The notes under the pieces are model-generated. The model ran no database searches and was not told the origin of the DNA. It was given only the letters and a program-made list of their open reading frames with translations. From NCBI GenBank assembly GCA_016926575.1, contig JAFGOJ010000251.1:1-25408 (forward strand): a stretch of 25,408 nucleotides of DNA, given 5' to 3'. Made by a program: the position numbers and the translations under genes. This document shows positions 1 to 8,020 of the stretch, piece after piece; positions within the stretch are counted from its first letter, which is position 1, and each line of letters starts with the position of its first letter. This DNA is from Anaerolineae bacterium. GTDB taxonomy: Bacteria > Chloroflexota > Anaerolineae > B4-G1 > DUEL01.

Positions 1-912
1 AAAGTCGACCGGCTGAACCTGCTGCGGGCCACCGAGGCCAGCTTCGGCCACATCTTCATGCTCTACCCCGGCAGCGAGATCAACGACCTGCTGGCGCGGG
101 TGCTCCCGGACCTGCAGGGGGTCGAGCTGCGTGAGATGTTCGAGAACGACGTGCTCCAGCAGTTCTGGGCCATCACCGACCCCGAGGTGATCGCGGCGGT
201 GGTGGAACTGATGGCACCTAAGGTCAACTTGATCATCGCCGACGGCCATCACCGCTACGAGACTGCGCTCAACTACCGCGACGAGATGCGCGCGCAGTAC
301 CCCGACGCCGCGGCGAACGCGGGCTTCAACTACTGCATCGTCACGATGGTCAGTATGGACGACCCCGGCCTGGTGATCCTGCCCACGCACCGTCTGCTCA
401 CGTACAAGAAGATGAGTGGTGCGGAGGCGCTGGAGCAGGCCAAGACGTACTTCGAGGTGCTGCCGCTGGCGGACCGCGCCGCGTTGGAGGCGGCGCTGGC
501 CGCAGCGCCCCCCGAGCATCCCACCTTTGGCTTCTACGACGGGGGCTACGCGGCGCTCAGGCTGCGCGACGCGGGCGTGCTGGAGGAGTTGCTGCCGGGT
601 CGCGCGGAGGCGTGGCGTATGCTCGACGTCTCTGTGCTGCACGAGGTGTTCATCGAGCGCGTCCTGGGCATCGACAAGGAGACCATCGAGCGTAAGGAAG
701 GCATCGAGTACCTGCGCGACGTCCAGATGGGGTACGACGCCGTCGACGGCGGTGAGGCGGACTTCCTGCTGGTAATGAATCCCACGCGCATGGCGCAGGT
801 GCGTTCGTGCACCGAGGCGGCCGAGAAAATGCCTCAAAAATCGACCGATTTTTACCCCAAGGTCATCAGCGGCCTGGTGGCGCTGGCGGTGGGGAAAGAG
901 GAACGGTTGTAA
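1..912 (+). CDS. DUF1015 family protein, 5'-truncated
   Basis: The reading frame is open from base 1, so the gene starts before the window; the first Met at base 58 lies inside the domain and is not the start. The visible 303 residues match the conserved C-terminal part of the DUF1015 family, whose hallmark ADGHHRYETAL is encoded near bases 238-270. A Gly/Asp-rich stretch and the ending FYPKVISGLVAL are also typical. DUF1015 proteins are about 400-450 aa, cytosolic and widespread in bacteria, and have no firmly established reaction; older database names linking them to serine/alanine racemase or phosphatase are not supported by anything visible here. The gene ends eight bases before a strong hairpin and converges on the minus-strand TIM-barrel gene. 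Family assignment is confident, function unknown. Confidence 0.85.
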   Translation, partial: KVDRLNLLRATEASFGHIFMLYPGSEINDLLARVLPDLQGVELREMFENDVLQQFWAITDPEVIAAVVELMAPKVNLIIADGHHRYETALNYRDEMRAQYPDAAANAGFNYCIVTMVSMDDPGLVILPTHRLLTYKKMSGAEALEQAKTYFEVLPLADRAALEAALAAAPPEHPTFGFYDGGYAALRLRDAGVLEELLPGRAEAWRMLDVSVLHEVFIERVLGIDKETIERKEGIEYLRDVQMGYDAVDGGEADFLLVMNPTRMAQVRSCTEAAEKMPQKSTDFYPKVISGLVALAVGKEERL

Positions 913-919
913 TCAACAA

Positions 920-943
920 GGGGGCGCGATTTATCGCGCCCCC
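920..943. terminator. Bidirectional hairpin between convergent genes
   Basis: A perfect 10-bp stem, gggggcgcga paired with tcgcgccccc, closes a ttta loop. It fills the 35-bp gap between the stop codons of two convergent genes (910-912 and 948-950), so it can serve both strands. There is no long T-tract on either side, so Rho-independent activity is inferred from position and stability. The GGCGCG / CGCGCC core recurs in the hairpins at 14201-14241 and 18791-18820. Confidence 0.65.
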
Positions 944-947
944 ACAG

Positions 948-1784
948 TTATGCCTGAAAATTCTCGCGGCAGAACCCCACCGCCCGGCGCAGATCCTCCA
1001 GGCACAGCGCCTCGTCTTCGGAGGCCAGCGCGTCGGGACCGACCTCGATGCTGATCGTTCTGGCGTACCCGTTGCGGGCCATCGCGCGCAGCAACTCCCC
1101 CAGCGGCAGGTGGCCGTTCATCGGCAAGCGGTGCTCGCGCCCATCGTAGTTGGACAGGTGGACGTGGACGATCTTCTCTTTGAGTCGTTCGTAGACCGCC
1201 GGCGGGTGCAGCCCCCACGTTCCCAGGTGGGTCGTGTCGAGCGTCAGGTGCTGGAAACGGCTCAGGTGCTCCAGGGTGTTGAAGCGGTAGGCGTTGAAAT
1301 GCCGGCCCAGTATCTGGCGTGATGGCATATTTTCGACGCCGATGGTCACCCCGCTGGCAGCTTCCAACGCTTCCACGCCGCCGTTCTCCAGGCTGCGGTA
1401 ATACGCGTCCTTGCGCGGCCAGGGGACGGGCACGAGCAACTGCCTGGGCCGCTCGCCGTGCCACTGCGCGACGATGCCGTAGATGCGGAAGGGCAGGTGC
1501 GTGACGACGGTGGGCACGCCCAGCTCCTGGGCCAGGGCCACGGTGTGTTCCAGCCGCCCCAGTTGGTCGGGCGGCCATCCTGGTACGTCGATGGTGAAGG
1601 GACTGTGCAAAACGCGGATGGGAAGGCCGTGTTCGGCGGAGAGACGGCGCAGGTAGGCCGGGTCGTACGTGTCTCTGCGATTGTCGATCAGCACCTCGAT
1701 GCCGTCGAACCCGGCCTCGACGGCCATGCCGAAGACGCGGTTGAGTCCGTAGGTGTACAGAGAGCCTGTGGAGAGGGTTACCAT
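948..1784 (-). CDS. Sugar phosphate isomerase/epimerase-like TIM barrel protein
   Basis: This 278-aa protein has the pattern of the xylose-isomerase-like / AP-endonuclease-2 TIM barrel superfamily. Strands include GFDGIEVL (25-32), RVLHSPF (57-63) and TVVTHLPF (92-99). Likely divalent-metal ligands are E151 (GVENMP), D183 and H186 (LTLDTTHLG), H207/H209 (VHVHLS) and E247 (SIEVGP). Relatives interconvert keto sugars, inositol derivatives or sugar phosphates in the cytosol; the substrate cannot be read from sequence. It starts 2 bp after the stop of the membrane sensor kinase and lacks a clear Shine-Dalgarno site, suggesting translational coupling as the last gene of a three-gene operon. Placement behind two sensor kinases is unusual for a metabolic enzyme. 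An endonuclease IV role is less likely because the protein lacks that family's full set of metal-binding motifs. Confidence 0.75.
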   Translation of the reverse strand: MVTLSTGSLYTYGLNRVFGMAVEAGFDGIEVLIDNRRDTYDPAYLRRLSAEHGLPIRVLHSPFTIDVPGWPPDQLGRLEHTVALAQELGVPTVVTHLPFRIYGIVAQWHGERPRQLLVPVPWPRKDAYYRSLENGGVEALEAASGVTIGVENMPSRQILGRHFNAYRFNTLEHLSRFQHLTLDTTHLGTWGLHPPAVYERLKEKIVHVHLSNYDGREHRLPMNGHLPLGELLRAMARNGYARTISIEVGPDALASEDEALCLEDLRRAVGFCRENFQA

Positions 1785-1786
1785 AT

Positions 1787-4192
1787 CTATCGCGACGGTG
1801 GTGCGGCCTGATCCATGTCGGGGTAGGTGCCGCGGGCGTCTAGCGGGGAGTTTTCAGGACGTTGGGTGGGGATGAGCAGGGTGAAGGTGCTCCCTCTTCC
1901 CGGCACCGAATCGACCCACACCCGCCCGCCGTGGGCTTCGACCAGCGAGCGGACGATAGACAGGCCCAGCCCCAGGCCGTCGACGTCTTCCTGGATGCGC
2001 CCTTCCGATTGGGTGAACCGCTCCCAGATGACGGCCTGTTTCTCCGGGGGGATGCCGATGCCGGTGTCGGTGACCCACAGGCGGCAGAAACCCGGCGCGT
2101 CTGGCGTGGCGTCCACGTTAGCGCCGCCCACGGTGACGTGCCCGCCGGGCAGCGTAAACTTCACCGCGTTGCTGACCAGGTTCGCCAGCACCTGCCGGAT
2201 GCGGCTGGGGTCGGCTTCGATGATGGGCAGCGTTTCTTCCACGTCGATCGTCCAATCCAATTGCTTGTTCTGCATTTGGGTGCTGAACGCCTGGATCACT
2301 TCTCCGATGATCATTTCCAGGTCCGTCTCTCCGTACTCCAGTTCCAGGTGCCCGCGTTCGGCTTCGGAGAGGGCGATCATGTTGTCGGCCATCGCGACCA
2401 TCTTGCGGGCGTTGTCGTGGATGGTGCGGATGAAGCCGGCCTGCGTTTCGCTCACCTCACCGACCATGCCGCTGTACAGTGCCTCGGTGTAGCCCAGAAT
2501 CGCCGTCAGCGGCGTGCGCAGTTCGTGCGAGATGACGGTGATGAACTCGCGTTTGGCCTCTTCGGCCTGCACCTCTTTGGTGATGTCGCGCAGCACGGCG
2601 ACGACGCCCAGCGATTCCCCGTCTGCGGTGACGACCGGAGCGGCGCTGACCTGGATTTGCTGGTTGCGCAGTTCGAACAGCGTTTGTAGCGGTGCGCTGA
2701 TGTCCTGAATGGACGTCAAATCCATCTGCCGGTCGGCCGCTGCGGCTTCGAGCAGATGTTGGATCGGCCGGTTGATCACCTGTTCGCGCGTGAGGCCGAG
2801 GATTTTTTCGGCGGAGGCGTTGAGCATTACGGCGCGCCCCTCGGCGTTGTTGACGATGATGCCCTCGTTGATGCTTTGCAGGATCGCTTCACGCTGGCCG
2901 GCCTCTTCCCGCTGCTGCTCCAGGGCGACGGCCAGGTTGTGGTAGAGACGTGCGTTCTCGATGGACGCGGCGATTTGCGAGGCCACCGAGCCGCACAGCC
3001 GTTCCTCGCTGGTGGTGAAGGGGCGTTTGCTCCGGTCGCGCCCGACGGCCAGCACGCCCAGGACGCGCTGCTGGCGCAGCAACGGCTGGAGGATGACGGG
3101 GCCTTGCTCCTGGCTGCCGAGCAGTGCAAACAGGGGCTGCAACCTCGACTGCCCGCGCGGGTCCAGCGCGACCTGCTTCCGCCGCCGCACGACGTGGTCG
3201 AGTACCGGTTGCTCCGACAGGGCGCACGACACGGTGGGCGTGGGCCCCCAGGAACGCTGCAGGGGCACGTACTGGGCGGCCAGTTCCACGGTTTCCAGGC
3301 TCTCGTCGGTCAGCAAGATCGCTACGCGGTCGGCGTCGAGCGCGTGGCCGACGCTTTCGGTCATTTCCTTCAGAACCGTCTCCAGATTGAGCGATTTGCC
3401 CATCGCGCGGCTGACTTCGACCAGGAACAACAGCTCGCGGGTCTGCCGCAGCGACCCCTCGCTCAGCGTCTCCAACTCCTGCCGGTAGACGTACAGGTCT
3501 TGCAGCGCCGACCGGTAGACGGCTACCACGATGAGCGGGTACCCGATCAAGTTGATCAGCCGGCCCAGACCAATGATCCCTTCGATCAGCACCCCGTCCA
3601 ACAGGATCAGCGTGTTGCCGAGCGTCAGCAAGATGAAGGAAACGGCCGGTAGAATGTATCCCAGTCTGTGACGGAAGGTGAACAGCAGCACCGCGCCCGA
3701 GAGCGAGAGCGCCACGGCCCACAGATCCCAAACCTTCTGTTGCCAGAAGGCGGCGTAATCGAAAAAGGCGAAACTCTGCACCGTCTGGTACCACGACGGA
3801 AAGAACGCCACCGCCAGCACCAGCGCGAGGCCCAGGCTGCCGAACAGGAACACGCGGTTCGCCCGCCGGTCGATCAGAGGCGAGATGAACGCCCACCACA
3901 ACAGGGTCAGGCTGGAGACCTCCAGGGCGTACACCAAAATGGGGACGAGTGCCTTCAGGAAGAGGGAGACGTCGGCAGTGGGGTCTACAGGGGTCGAGTC
4001 GCCGAACAGGAGCGGAATGCGCAGGACGAACAGCGCGGAGAAGGCGCACAGGATGCGGTATTGGTCGGGGTTGCTCGTGCGGCGGTATTCGATGTAGGAG
4101 ATGCCGGCCGCGGCCAGGAGCGCCAGCAGGATCATCAGGTGGTACACGAACGTGCCGGTTCCGGCGCCAAGCAGGTCCAAAACGCCACTCAC
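1787..4192 (-). CDS. Membrane sensor histidine kinase with GAF and PAS domains
   Basis: This 801-aa inner-membrane kinase begins with about 230 residues of hydrophobic helices (roughly seven), reminiscent of 7TM sensory domains. A GAF-like domain follows (about 255-415), then a PAS domain (about 425-545, including NAEGRAVMLNASAEKILGL). The HisKA dimerisation domain has phospho-acceptor H556 in ISHELRTPL. The HATPase domain has an N box (LVSNAVKFT), G1 (VTDTGIGIP) and G2 (GLGLGLSIV). All catalytic motifs look intact. The start is GTG at 4192, overlapping the TGA of the preceding kinase as GTGA; a GGGAG ribosome site at 4203-4207 lies inside that gene's 3' end. Two kinases are thus translated in tandem without a response regulator in view, so the partner must be elsewhere or the two may form a heteromeric sensor. 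The ligand is unknown. Confidence 0.88.
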   Translation of the reverse strand: MSGVLDLLGAGTGTFVYHLMILLALLAAAGISYIEYRRTSNPDQYRILCAFSALFVLRIPLLFGDSTPVDPTADVSLFLKALVPILVYALEVSSLTLLWWAFISPLIDRRANRVFLFGSLGLALVLAVAFFPSWYQTVQSFAFFDYAAFWQQKVWDLWAVALSLSGAVLLFTFRHRLGYILPAVSFILLTLGNTLILLDGVLIEGIIGLGRLINLIGYPLIVVAVYRSALQDLYVYRQELETLSEGSLRQTRELLFLVEVSRAMGKSLNLETVLKEMTESVGHALDADRVAILLTDESLETVELAAQYVPLQRSWGPTPTVSCALSEQPVLDHVVRRRKQVALDPRGQSRLQPLFALLGSQEQGPVILQPLLRQQRVLGVLAVGRDRSKRPFTTSEERLCGSVASQIAASIENARLYHNLAVALEQQREEAGQREAILQSINEGIIVNNAEGRAVMLNASAEKILGLTREQVINRPIQHLLEAAAADRQMDLTSIQDISAPLQTLFELRNQQIQVSAAPVVTADGESLGVVAVLRDITKEVQAEEAKREFITVISHELRTPLTAILGYTEALYSGMVGEVSETQAGFIRTIHDNARKMVAMADNMIALSEAERGHLELEYGETDLEMIIGEVIQAFSTQMQNKQLDWTIDVEETLPIIEADPSRIRQVLANLVSNAVKFTLPGGHVTVGGANVDATPDAPGFCRLWVTDTGIGIPPEKQAVIWERFTQSEGRIQEDVDGLGLGLSIVRSLVEAHGGRVWVDSVPGRGSTFTLLIPTQRPENSPLDARGTYPDMDQAAPPSR

Positions 4193-5511
4193 AGAGGTTT
4201 ATCTCCCTTAGCGTCGGTGTCAACGTCGGCGAGCGGGGTCGCGCCGCTCTGCGCGGTCGGTGGATGAGGGGGGCTCATGGGGATGCGGACGATGAAACGG
4301 CTGCCCGGGCACGTGGCTTCGTCGTAGCCGGGGCTTTCCGCCCAGATGCGCCCGCCGTGTGTCACGACGATGCCGCGCGCGATGGCCAGCCCCAGACCGG
4401 GCCCGCCGCCTTTGAACGCCGTCGTCCCGGAGGAGTGGAGGGCCACTTCTCCGGTGCGGTAGAACTTCTCGAAGATCAGGGCGATGTCTTCCGGCGAGAT
4501 GCCGATGCCCGTATCCTGCACCGCGATTTCGATGCTCGGCCCCAGTTCCGGGTCGACGACTTGGGCCCCGGTGATGGTGATGCAGCCGCCGTCAGGCGTG
4601 TACTTGATCGCATTGTTGATCAAGTGTTGGAAGGCCTTGTAGAGCAGGGTGGGGTCGGCAGGGCACAGCGGCAGCTCGTCCAACCCCTGCCGCTCCATCG
4701 TCAAGCGCCGCTCTTGCAGCGCTTGCTTCAGGTCGCTGTGGATGCCCTGGAAGATGACCGGGAAGCTGACCGGGCTGCGGTGGATGCCCAGGCCGCCGTC
4801 CATCACGCGGGACATGTCGAGGATGCTGTCGAAGATGCGGTGGAGCCGCTCCGTACTGGTCACGATGCCCTCGACCAGCATGTGCAGGTCGGTGGCCGAC
4901 TGCACCGCCGAATGCCACTGCATCATCTGTGCGTACCCCTTCAAGGCGGCGATGGGCGTTCTCAGCTCGTGGGCGGAAACCTGGATGAAGTCGGACTTGG
5001 TGCGGTCCAGTCGCTCCAACTGTTGGAGGGCCTGGCGCAGTTCCTCGTTCGTCTCGCGCAGCGCGATGATGGCCTGATGGTCGGAATCGCGCAGGCGTGC
5101 CGTCATCTGCACCAGGATGCGGATGGCGAGGGCCGGGCTGCTGCCCAGCACGTCGAGGAAGGCTCTCTGCCCAATCTCCAACAGGACGCTGGGCTCGGCG
5201 GTGCGCACCGTCGCCGTGCGGCTGCCGCCGTAGACGATGGCCATCTCTCCAAAAAACTCGCCCGGCCCGGCGTCGTGGAGGAAACGCTCGCTGGCGTCGT
5301 CGAATTGCTTGAGCATATCCACGCGCCCAGACACGATGATGAAGAAGGTGGCGCCTTCCTCTCCTTCCACACAAATCGTCTCGCCGGCTGCATAGGCGCG
5401 CACGACGGCCGCCTGCGCCATTACGTCCAGATCGTCCTCTGGCAGGCCAAGCAACATGGGGCGAAGGATGTCTTTGATGTTTACGTCTGGAATGCGTGAG
5501 CCATCCGTCAT
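4189..5511 (-). CDS. Cyclic-nucleotide-binding-domain histidine kinase
   Basis: From the ATG at 5511 the protein is 440 aa with no membrane segment. Residues about 15-135 form a cNMP-binding/Crp-like beta roll, with the phosphate-binding-cassette-like stretch GEFFGEMAIVYGGSRTATV. A short coiled coil (ALRETNEELRQALQQLERLDRTK) leads to HisKA with phospho-acceptor H181 in SAHELRTPI. HATPase follows with N box (LINNAIKYT), G1 (VQDTGIGIS) and G2 (GPGLGLAIA). This suggests a cytosolic kinase gated by a cyclic nucleotide or similar ligand. A TTG at 5547 would add 12 residues, but it lacks a ribosome site and overlaps a plausible -35 box, so I prefer ATG 5511, which may be leaderless. First gene of an operon with the membrane kinase (4-bp overlap) and a TIM-barrel gene. 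The sequence does not say which nucleotide, if any, binds. Confidence 0.85.
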   Translation of the reverse strand: MTDGSRIPDVNIKDILRPMLLGLPEDDLDVMAQAAVVRAYAAGETICVEGEEGATFFIIVSGRVDMLKQFDDASERFLHDAGPGEFFGEMAIVYGGSRTATVRTAEPSVLLEIGQRAFLDVLGSSPALAIRILVQMTARLRDSDHQAIIALRETNEELRQALQQLERLDRTKSDFIQVSAHELRTPIAALKGYAQMMQWHSAVQSATDLHMLVEGIVTSTERLHRIFDSILDMSRVMDGGLGIHRSPVSFPVIFQGIHSDLKQALQERRLTMERQGLDELPLCPADPTLLYKAFQHLINNAIKYTPDGGCITITGAQVVDPELGPSIEIAVQDTGIGISPEDIALIFEKFYRTGEVALHSSGTTAFKGGGPGLGLAIARGIVVTHGGRIWAESPGYDEATCPGSRFIVRIPMSPPHPPTAQSGATPLADVDTDAKGDKPL

Positions 5512-5518
5512 AGGCTGT

Positions 5519-5547
5519 AGTATCGCACAATTTCCAAATTTGCGCAA
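5519..5547 (-). promoter_or_regulatory. Weak candidate promoter of the sensor-kinase operon
   Basis: On the minus strand TTGCGC (5547-5542) and GATACT (5524-5519) are 17 bp apart. This places a transcription start at or very near the ATG at 5511, which would make the mRNA leaderless and explain the absent ribosome site. The -35 matches consensus at only 3 of 6 positions. The region is a small AT-rich island containing two AAATTGYGC repeats that could be operator half-sites. Confidence 0.3.
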
Positions 5548-5561
5548 TTTGTCGTTGGGTA

Positions 5562-5713
5562 GTAACTGCTCAGGCTTGCGCCTGGCAGTTACCCACCCGG
5601 CGCGTCGAAGGGAGAACAGGGGGTGTTGCGGGCGGCGTCGCCGCCCGCAACACCCCCCACTCCCCCTTCTCGCGGCGGAAAAGGCAACTGCGAAGCGTAA
5701 GCTGAGCAGTTAC
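5562..5713. mobile_element. MITE-like fold-back element, copy 1
   Basis: This 152-bp element has perfect 12-bp terminal inverted repeats: GTAACTGCTCAG at 5562-5573 and its complement at 5702-5713. It is flanked directly by GTTGGGTA (5554-5561) and GTTGGGCA (5714-5721), an 8-bp direct repeat with one mismatch that looks like an aged target-site duplication. The element is self-complementary over most of its length: each end is itself a hairpin (5562-5592 and 5684-5713), and the centre is a perfect 19-bp stem (5619-5637 with 5639-5657). It has no coding capacity. It lies between divergently transcribed genes, 25 bp upstream of the -35 box of the phosphatase operon. Terminal repeats are shared with the element at 13256-13412. 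Confidence 0.8.
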
Positions 5714-5738
5714 GTTGGGCAACCCAAAAGCACCCCGG

Positions 5739-5767
5739 TTGACACACCGGTAAGTTGGTGGTACAAC
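5739..5767 (+). promoter_or_regulatory. Sigma-70-type promoter of the phosphatase-elp3 operon
   Basis: A consensus -35 TTGACA (5739-5744) and a -10 TACAAC (5762-5767, 4 of 6) are separated by exactly 17 bp. Transcription would start near 5774, followed by the ribosome site AAGGAG at 5783-5788 and the ATG at 5797. The promoter begins just downstream of the fold-back element, which could influence it through a cruciform or by blocking read-through. Confidence 0.7.
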
Positions 5768-5796
5768 GAAGGGTATCAAGCCAAGGAGAGTGACGT

Positions 5797-6432
5797 ATGC
5801 CAACACGTATCGTGCTGATTCGCCACGGCCAGACGGCCTCGAACGTAGCCGACCGCGTCCGCGGTCAAATCGACGTGCCGCTCGACGAGACCGGCCTGTG
5901 GCAGGCCCAACAGACGGCGGCCTACGTCGCCGCACGCTGGCCTGTGCAGGCGGTCTACGCCAGCCCGATGGGCCGCGCTATGGCGACCGCCGGGGCCGTT
6001 GCCGCCGCTCAGGGACTGGCGGCCCAACCGATGGACGGCCTGCTCGACCTCGATTTTGGGGAGTGGGGGGGGATGCTCACCTCCGAGGTCAAAACGCGCT
6101 GGCCCGAACTTCACGATGCCTGGTTCAACGCGCCCCACACGGTGCGCTTCCCCGGCGGTGAAGGGCTGGACGAGGTCCGCGCGCGCGCGGCCGCCGCGTT
6201 GGAGGGTGTGGTCGCCCGCCACGCCGGGGAGGCGGTGGCTATGGTCGCCCATACGGTGGTGAACCGGGTGATCATGTGCGCCGTGCTCGGCCTGGGCAAC
6301 GAGCATTTCTGGCAGTTGGGGCAGGGGACGTGCGCCGTCAACGTGATCGATTGGGAAGCGGGGCGATATTTCCTGATGGTGATGAACGATACCAGCCACC
6401 TGTGGCGGGCCGGGGACCGTGGCGCAACGTGA
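5797..6432 (+). CDS. Histidine phosphatase family protein (phosphoglycerate mutase-like)
   Basis: This 211-aa cytosolic protein belongs to the two-histidine phosphatase clan (branch 1). The catalytic LIRHGQT motif supplies R9, phospho-acceptor H10 and G11. R60 in SPMGRA, E89 in DFGEWGG and H152 in VAHT complete the usual active site. Such enzymes hydrolyse phosphomonoesters (sugar phosphates, nucleotides, alpha-ribazole phosphate) or act as phosphoglycerate mutases. The length and the absence of mutase-specific insertions favour a phosphatase, but the substrate is undetermined. AAGGAG lies 8 bp before the ATG and supports the start. It is the first gene of an operon with the Elp3-type gene, overlapping it by 14 bp, and the consensus promoter at 5739-5767 precedes it. 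Confidence 0.88.
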   Translation: MPTRIVLIRHGQTASNVADRVRGQIDVPLDETGLWQAQQTAAYVAARWPVQAVYASPMGRAMATAGAVAAAQGLAAQPMDGLLDLDFGEWGGMLTSEVKTRWPELHDAWFNAPHTVRFPGGEGLDEVRARAAAALEGVVARHAGEAVAMVAHTVVNRVIMCAVLGLGNEHFWQLGQGTCAVNVIDWEAGRYFLMVMNDTSHLWRAGDRGAT

Positions 6433-8011
6433 AGCCGACCTGCGCGAGGCAGCGTTGCGCGCCCTGGCGGCCCGCGCCGACCGGCTGACCGAGCGGCGCA
6501 TCCAGGCGGCATTGCGGCGCTACCCGCGGCCCGACGGCGGCCTCTTCACGCGCGATCAACTCCTGCGCACCTACCACCGCTTGTGCGAGGCCGGTCAGAT
6601 GACCTTCGACGCGCGCCTGGCGCAGCACCTGCGCCGCAAACCGACGCGCACCATCTCCGGCGTCGCGCCGGTGACCGTGCTCACCGGCCCCCAGGCCTGT
6701 CGCGGCACCTGCATCTACTGCCCCGACGTGCCCAACGCGCCCAAATCCTACCTGCCCGATGAGCCAGGCGTGCAGCGGGCCAGACGGTTTGCTTACGATC
6801 CTTTCGGCCAGACCGAGGGCCGCATCCGCGCCTTCGGCAACATCGGCCACGCCACCGACAAGGTGGAACTGCTGATCCTCGGCGGCACCTGGTCGGATTA
6901 CCCCGCCGATTACCAGACCTGGTTCGTGCGCCGCTGCCTGGACGCGATGAACGGCGTCGCGTCGCCCACGCTGGCCGAGGCGCAACAGGCGAACGAGAGT
7001 GCACCCCATCGCAACGTGGGTATCGTGATCGAAACCCGCCCCGATTGCATCACCCCCGCCGAGGTGTGCCGCCTGCGTGAGTTGGGCGTGACTAAGGTCC
7101 AGTTGGGCGCGCAGAGCCTCGACGACCACATTCTGACCCTGAACCGGCGCGGCCACACCGTGGATCAGACGCGCGCAGCCGTGCGACGGCTGCGCCTGGC
7201 CGGTTTCAAGATCGCCCTCCATTGGATGCCCAACCTGCTGGGCGCGACGCTCCAAAGCGATCAGGTCGATTTCGAACGGCTGTGGGACGATCCGGCCCTC
7301 TGCCCCGACGAGTTGAAGATCTATCCCTGCTCGCTCCTCCCCGACACCGAGCTGTATGGTCTGTGGCAGGCGGGCGATTACCAGCCCTACGACGAGGATA
7401 CGTTGACCGAGCTGTTGATCCGCTGCAAAGTGCGCATTCCACCCTACTGCCGCCTGAACCGGCTCATGCGCGACATTCCCGCGCCCTACATCGCCGCCGG
7501 GGTGACGCGCTCGAATCTGCGCCAGGTCATCCAGCAGCGCATGGCCCAAGACGAGGCGGCGGTCTGCCGCTGTATCCGCTGCCGCGAGGTGCGCGGTGAG
7601 GAGATCGATCTCGACACGCTGCGGTTCACCGTCACTGCCTACGACACCGACGCGACGCAGGAGCACTTTCTGGCCTACGAGACCCCCGAGGGGCATCTGG
7701 CGGCGTTCTTGCGGCTCTCTTTCCTTCAGGTAGCGCCTGAGTTGCCGGTGCTGGAGGGCAGCGCGATGGTGCGTGAGCTGCACGTCTACGGGCCGGCGCT
7801 GGCGTTAGGGGCGCGCCGGGAGGGGCGACCTCAGCACATCGGGTTGGGCACCGAGCTTCTGGAGCGTGCGCGGGCCATGGCCCGCGCTGCGGGCTACGCG
7901 CGGCTGGCCGTCATCGCCGCGGTGGGCACCCGCGGGTATTACCGGGAACGTGGATTCGAATTGGCCGGGACGTATATGGTCGGGCGGCTTGACGAGGGTG
8001 GGGAAGGGTAG
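6419..8011 (+). CDS. elp3: Elp3-type tRNA uridine-34 modifying radical SAM / GNAT enzyme
   Basis: This 530-aa protein has the Elp3 architecture: an N-terminal tRNA-binding-like region, a radical SAM domain with the cluster motif C94-x3-C98-x2-C101, the zinc-binding CRCIRCRE motif (C383, C385, C388) and a C-terminal GNAT acetyltransferase domain ending GTRGYYRERGFELAG. By family knowledge it uses acetyl-CoA and SAM chemistry to put a carboxymethyl group on U34 of tRNA in the cytosol. Elp3 is typical of eukaryotes and archaea but is also found in some bacteria, including Dehalococcoides. In bacteria it works without the other Elongator subunits, and none are visible here. The start is GTG at 6419, inside the phosphatase gene, consistent with translational coupling. 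All key residues appear present. Confidence 0.92.
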   Translation: MAQREADLREAALRALAARADRLTERRIQAALRRYPRPDGGLFTRDQLLRTYHRLCEAGQMTFDARLAQHLRRKPTRTISGVAPVTVLTGPQACRGTCIYCPDVPNAPKSYLPDEPGVQRARRFAYDPFGQTEGRIRAFGNIGHATDKVELLILGGTWSDYPADYQTWFVRRCLDAMNGVASPTLAEAQQANESAPHRNVGIVIETRPDCITPAEVCRLRELGVTKVQLGAQSLDDHILTLNRRGHTVDQTRAAVRRLRLAGFKIALHWMPNLLGATLQSDQVDFERLWDDPALCPDELKIYPCSLLPDTELYGLWQAGDYQPYDEDTLTELLIRCKVRIPPYCRLNRLMRDIPAPYIAAGVTRSNLRQVIQQRMAQDEAAVCRCIRCREVRGEEIDLDTLRFTVTAYDTDATQEHFLAYETPEGHLAAFLRLSFLQVAPELPVLEGSAMVRELHVYGPALALGARREGRPQHIGLGTELLERARAMARAAGYARLAVIAAVGTRGYYRERGFELAGTYMVGRLDEGGEG

Positions 8012-8020
8012 GAGAAGGGA

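Noticed and set aside
3949..5499. 516-residue plus-strand open frame opposite the cNMP-domain kinase
   Set aside because: No domains, and it covers both a kinase with intact catalytic motifs and an operon junction; a coding shadow.
5562..5713. CRISPR-like repeat array
   Set aside because: The repeats are inverted, not direct, occur as one pair, and are flanked by target-site-like duplications.
6338..7783. 481-residue minus-strand open frame opposite elp3
   Set aside because: Composition typical of GC-rich antisense; the plus strand encodes intact radical SAM and GNAT motifs.
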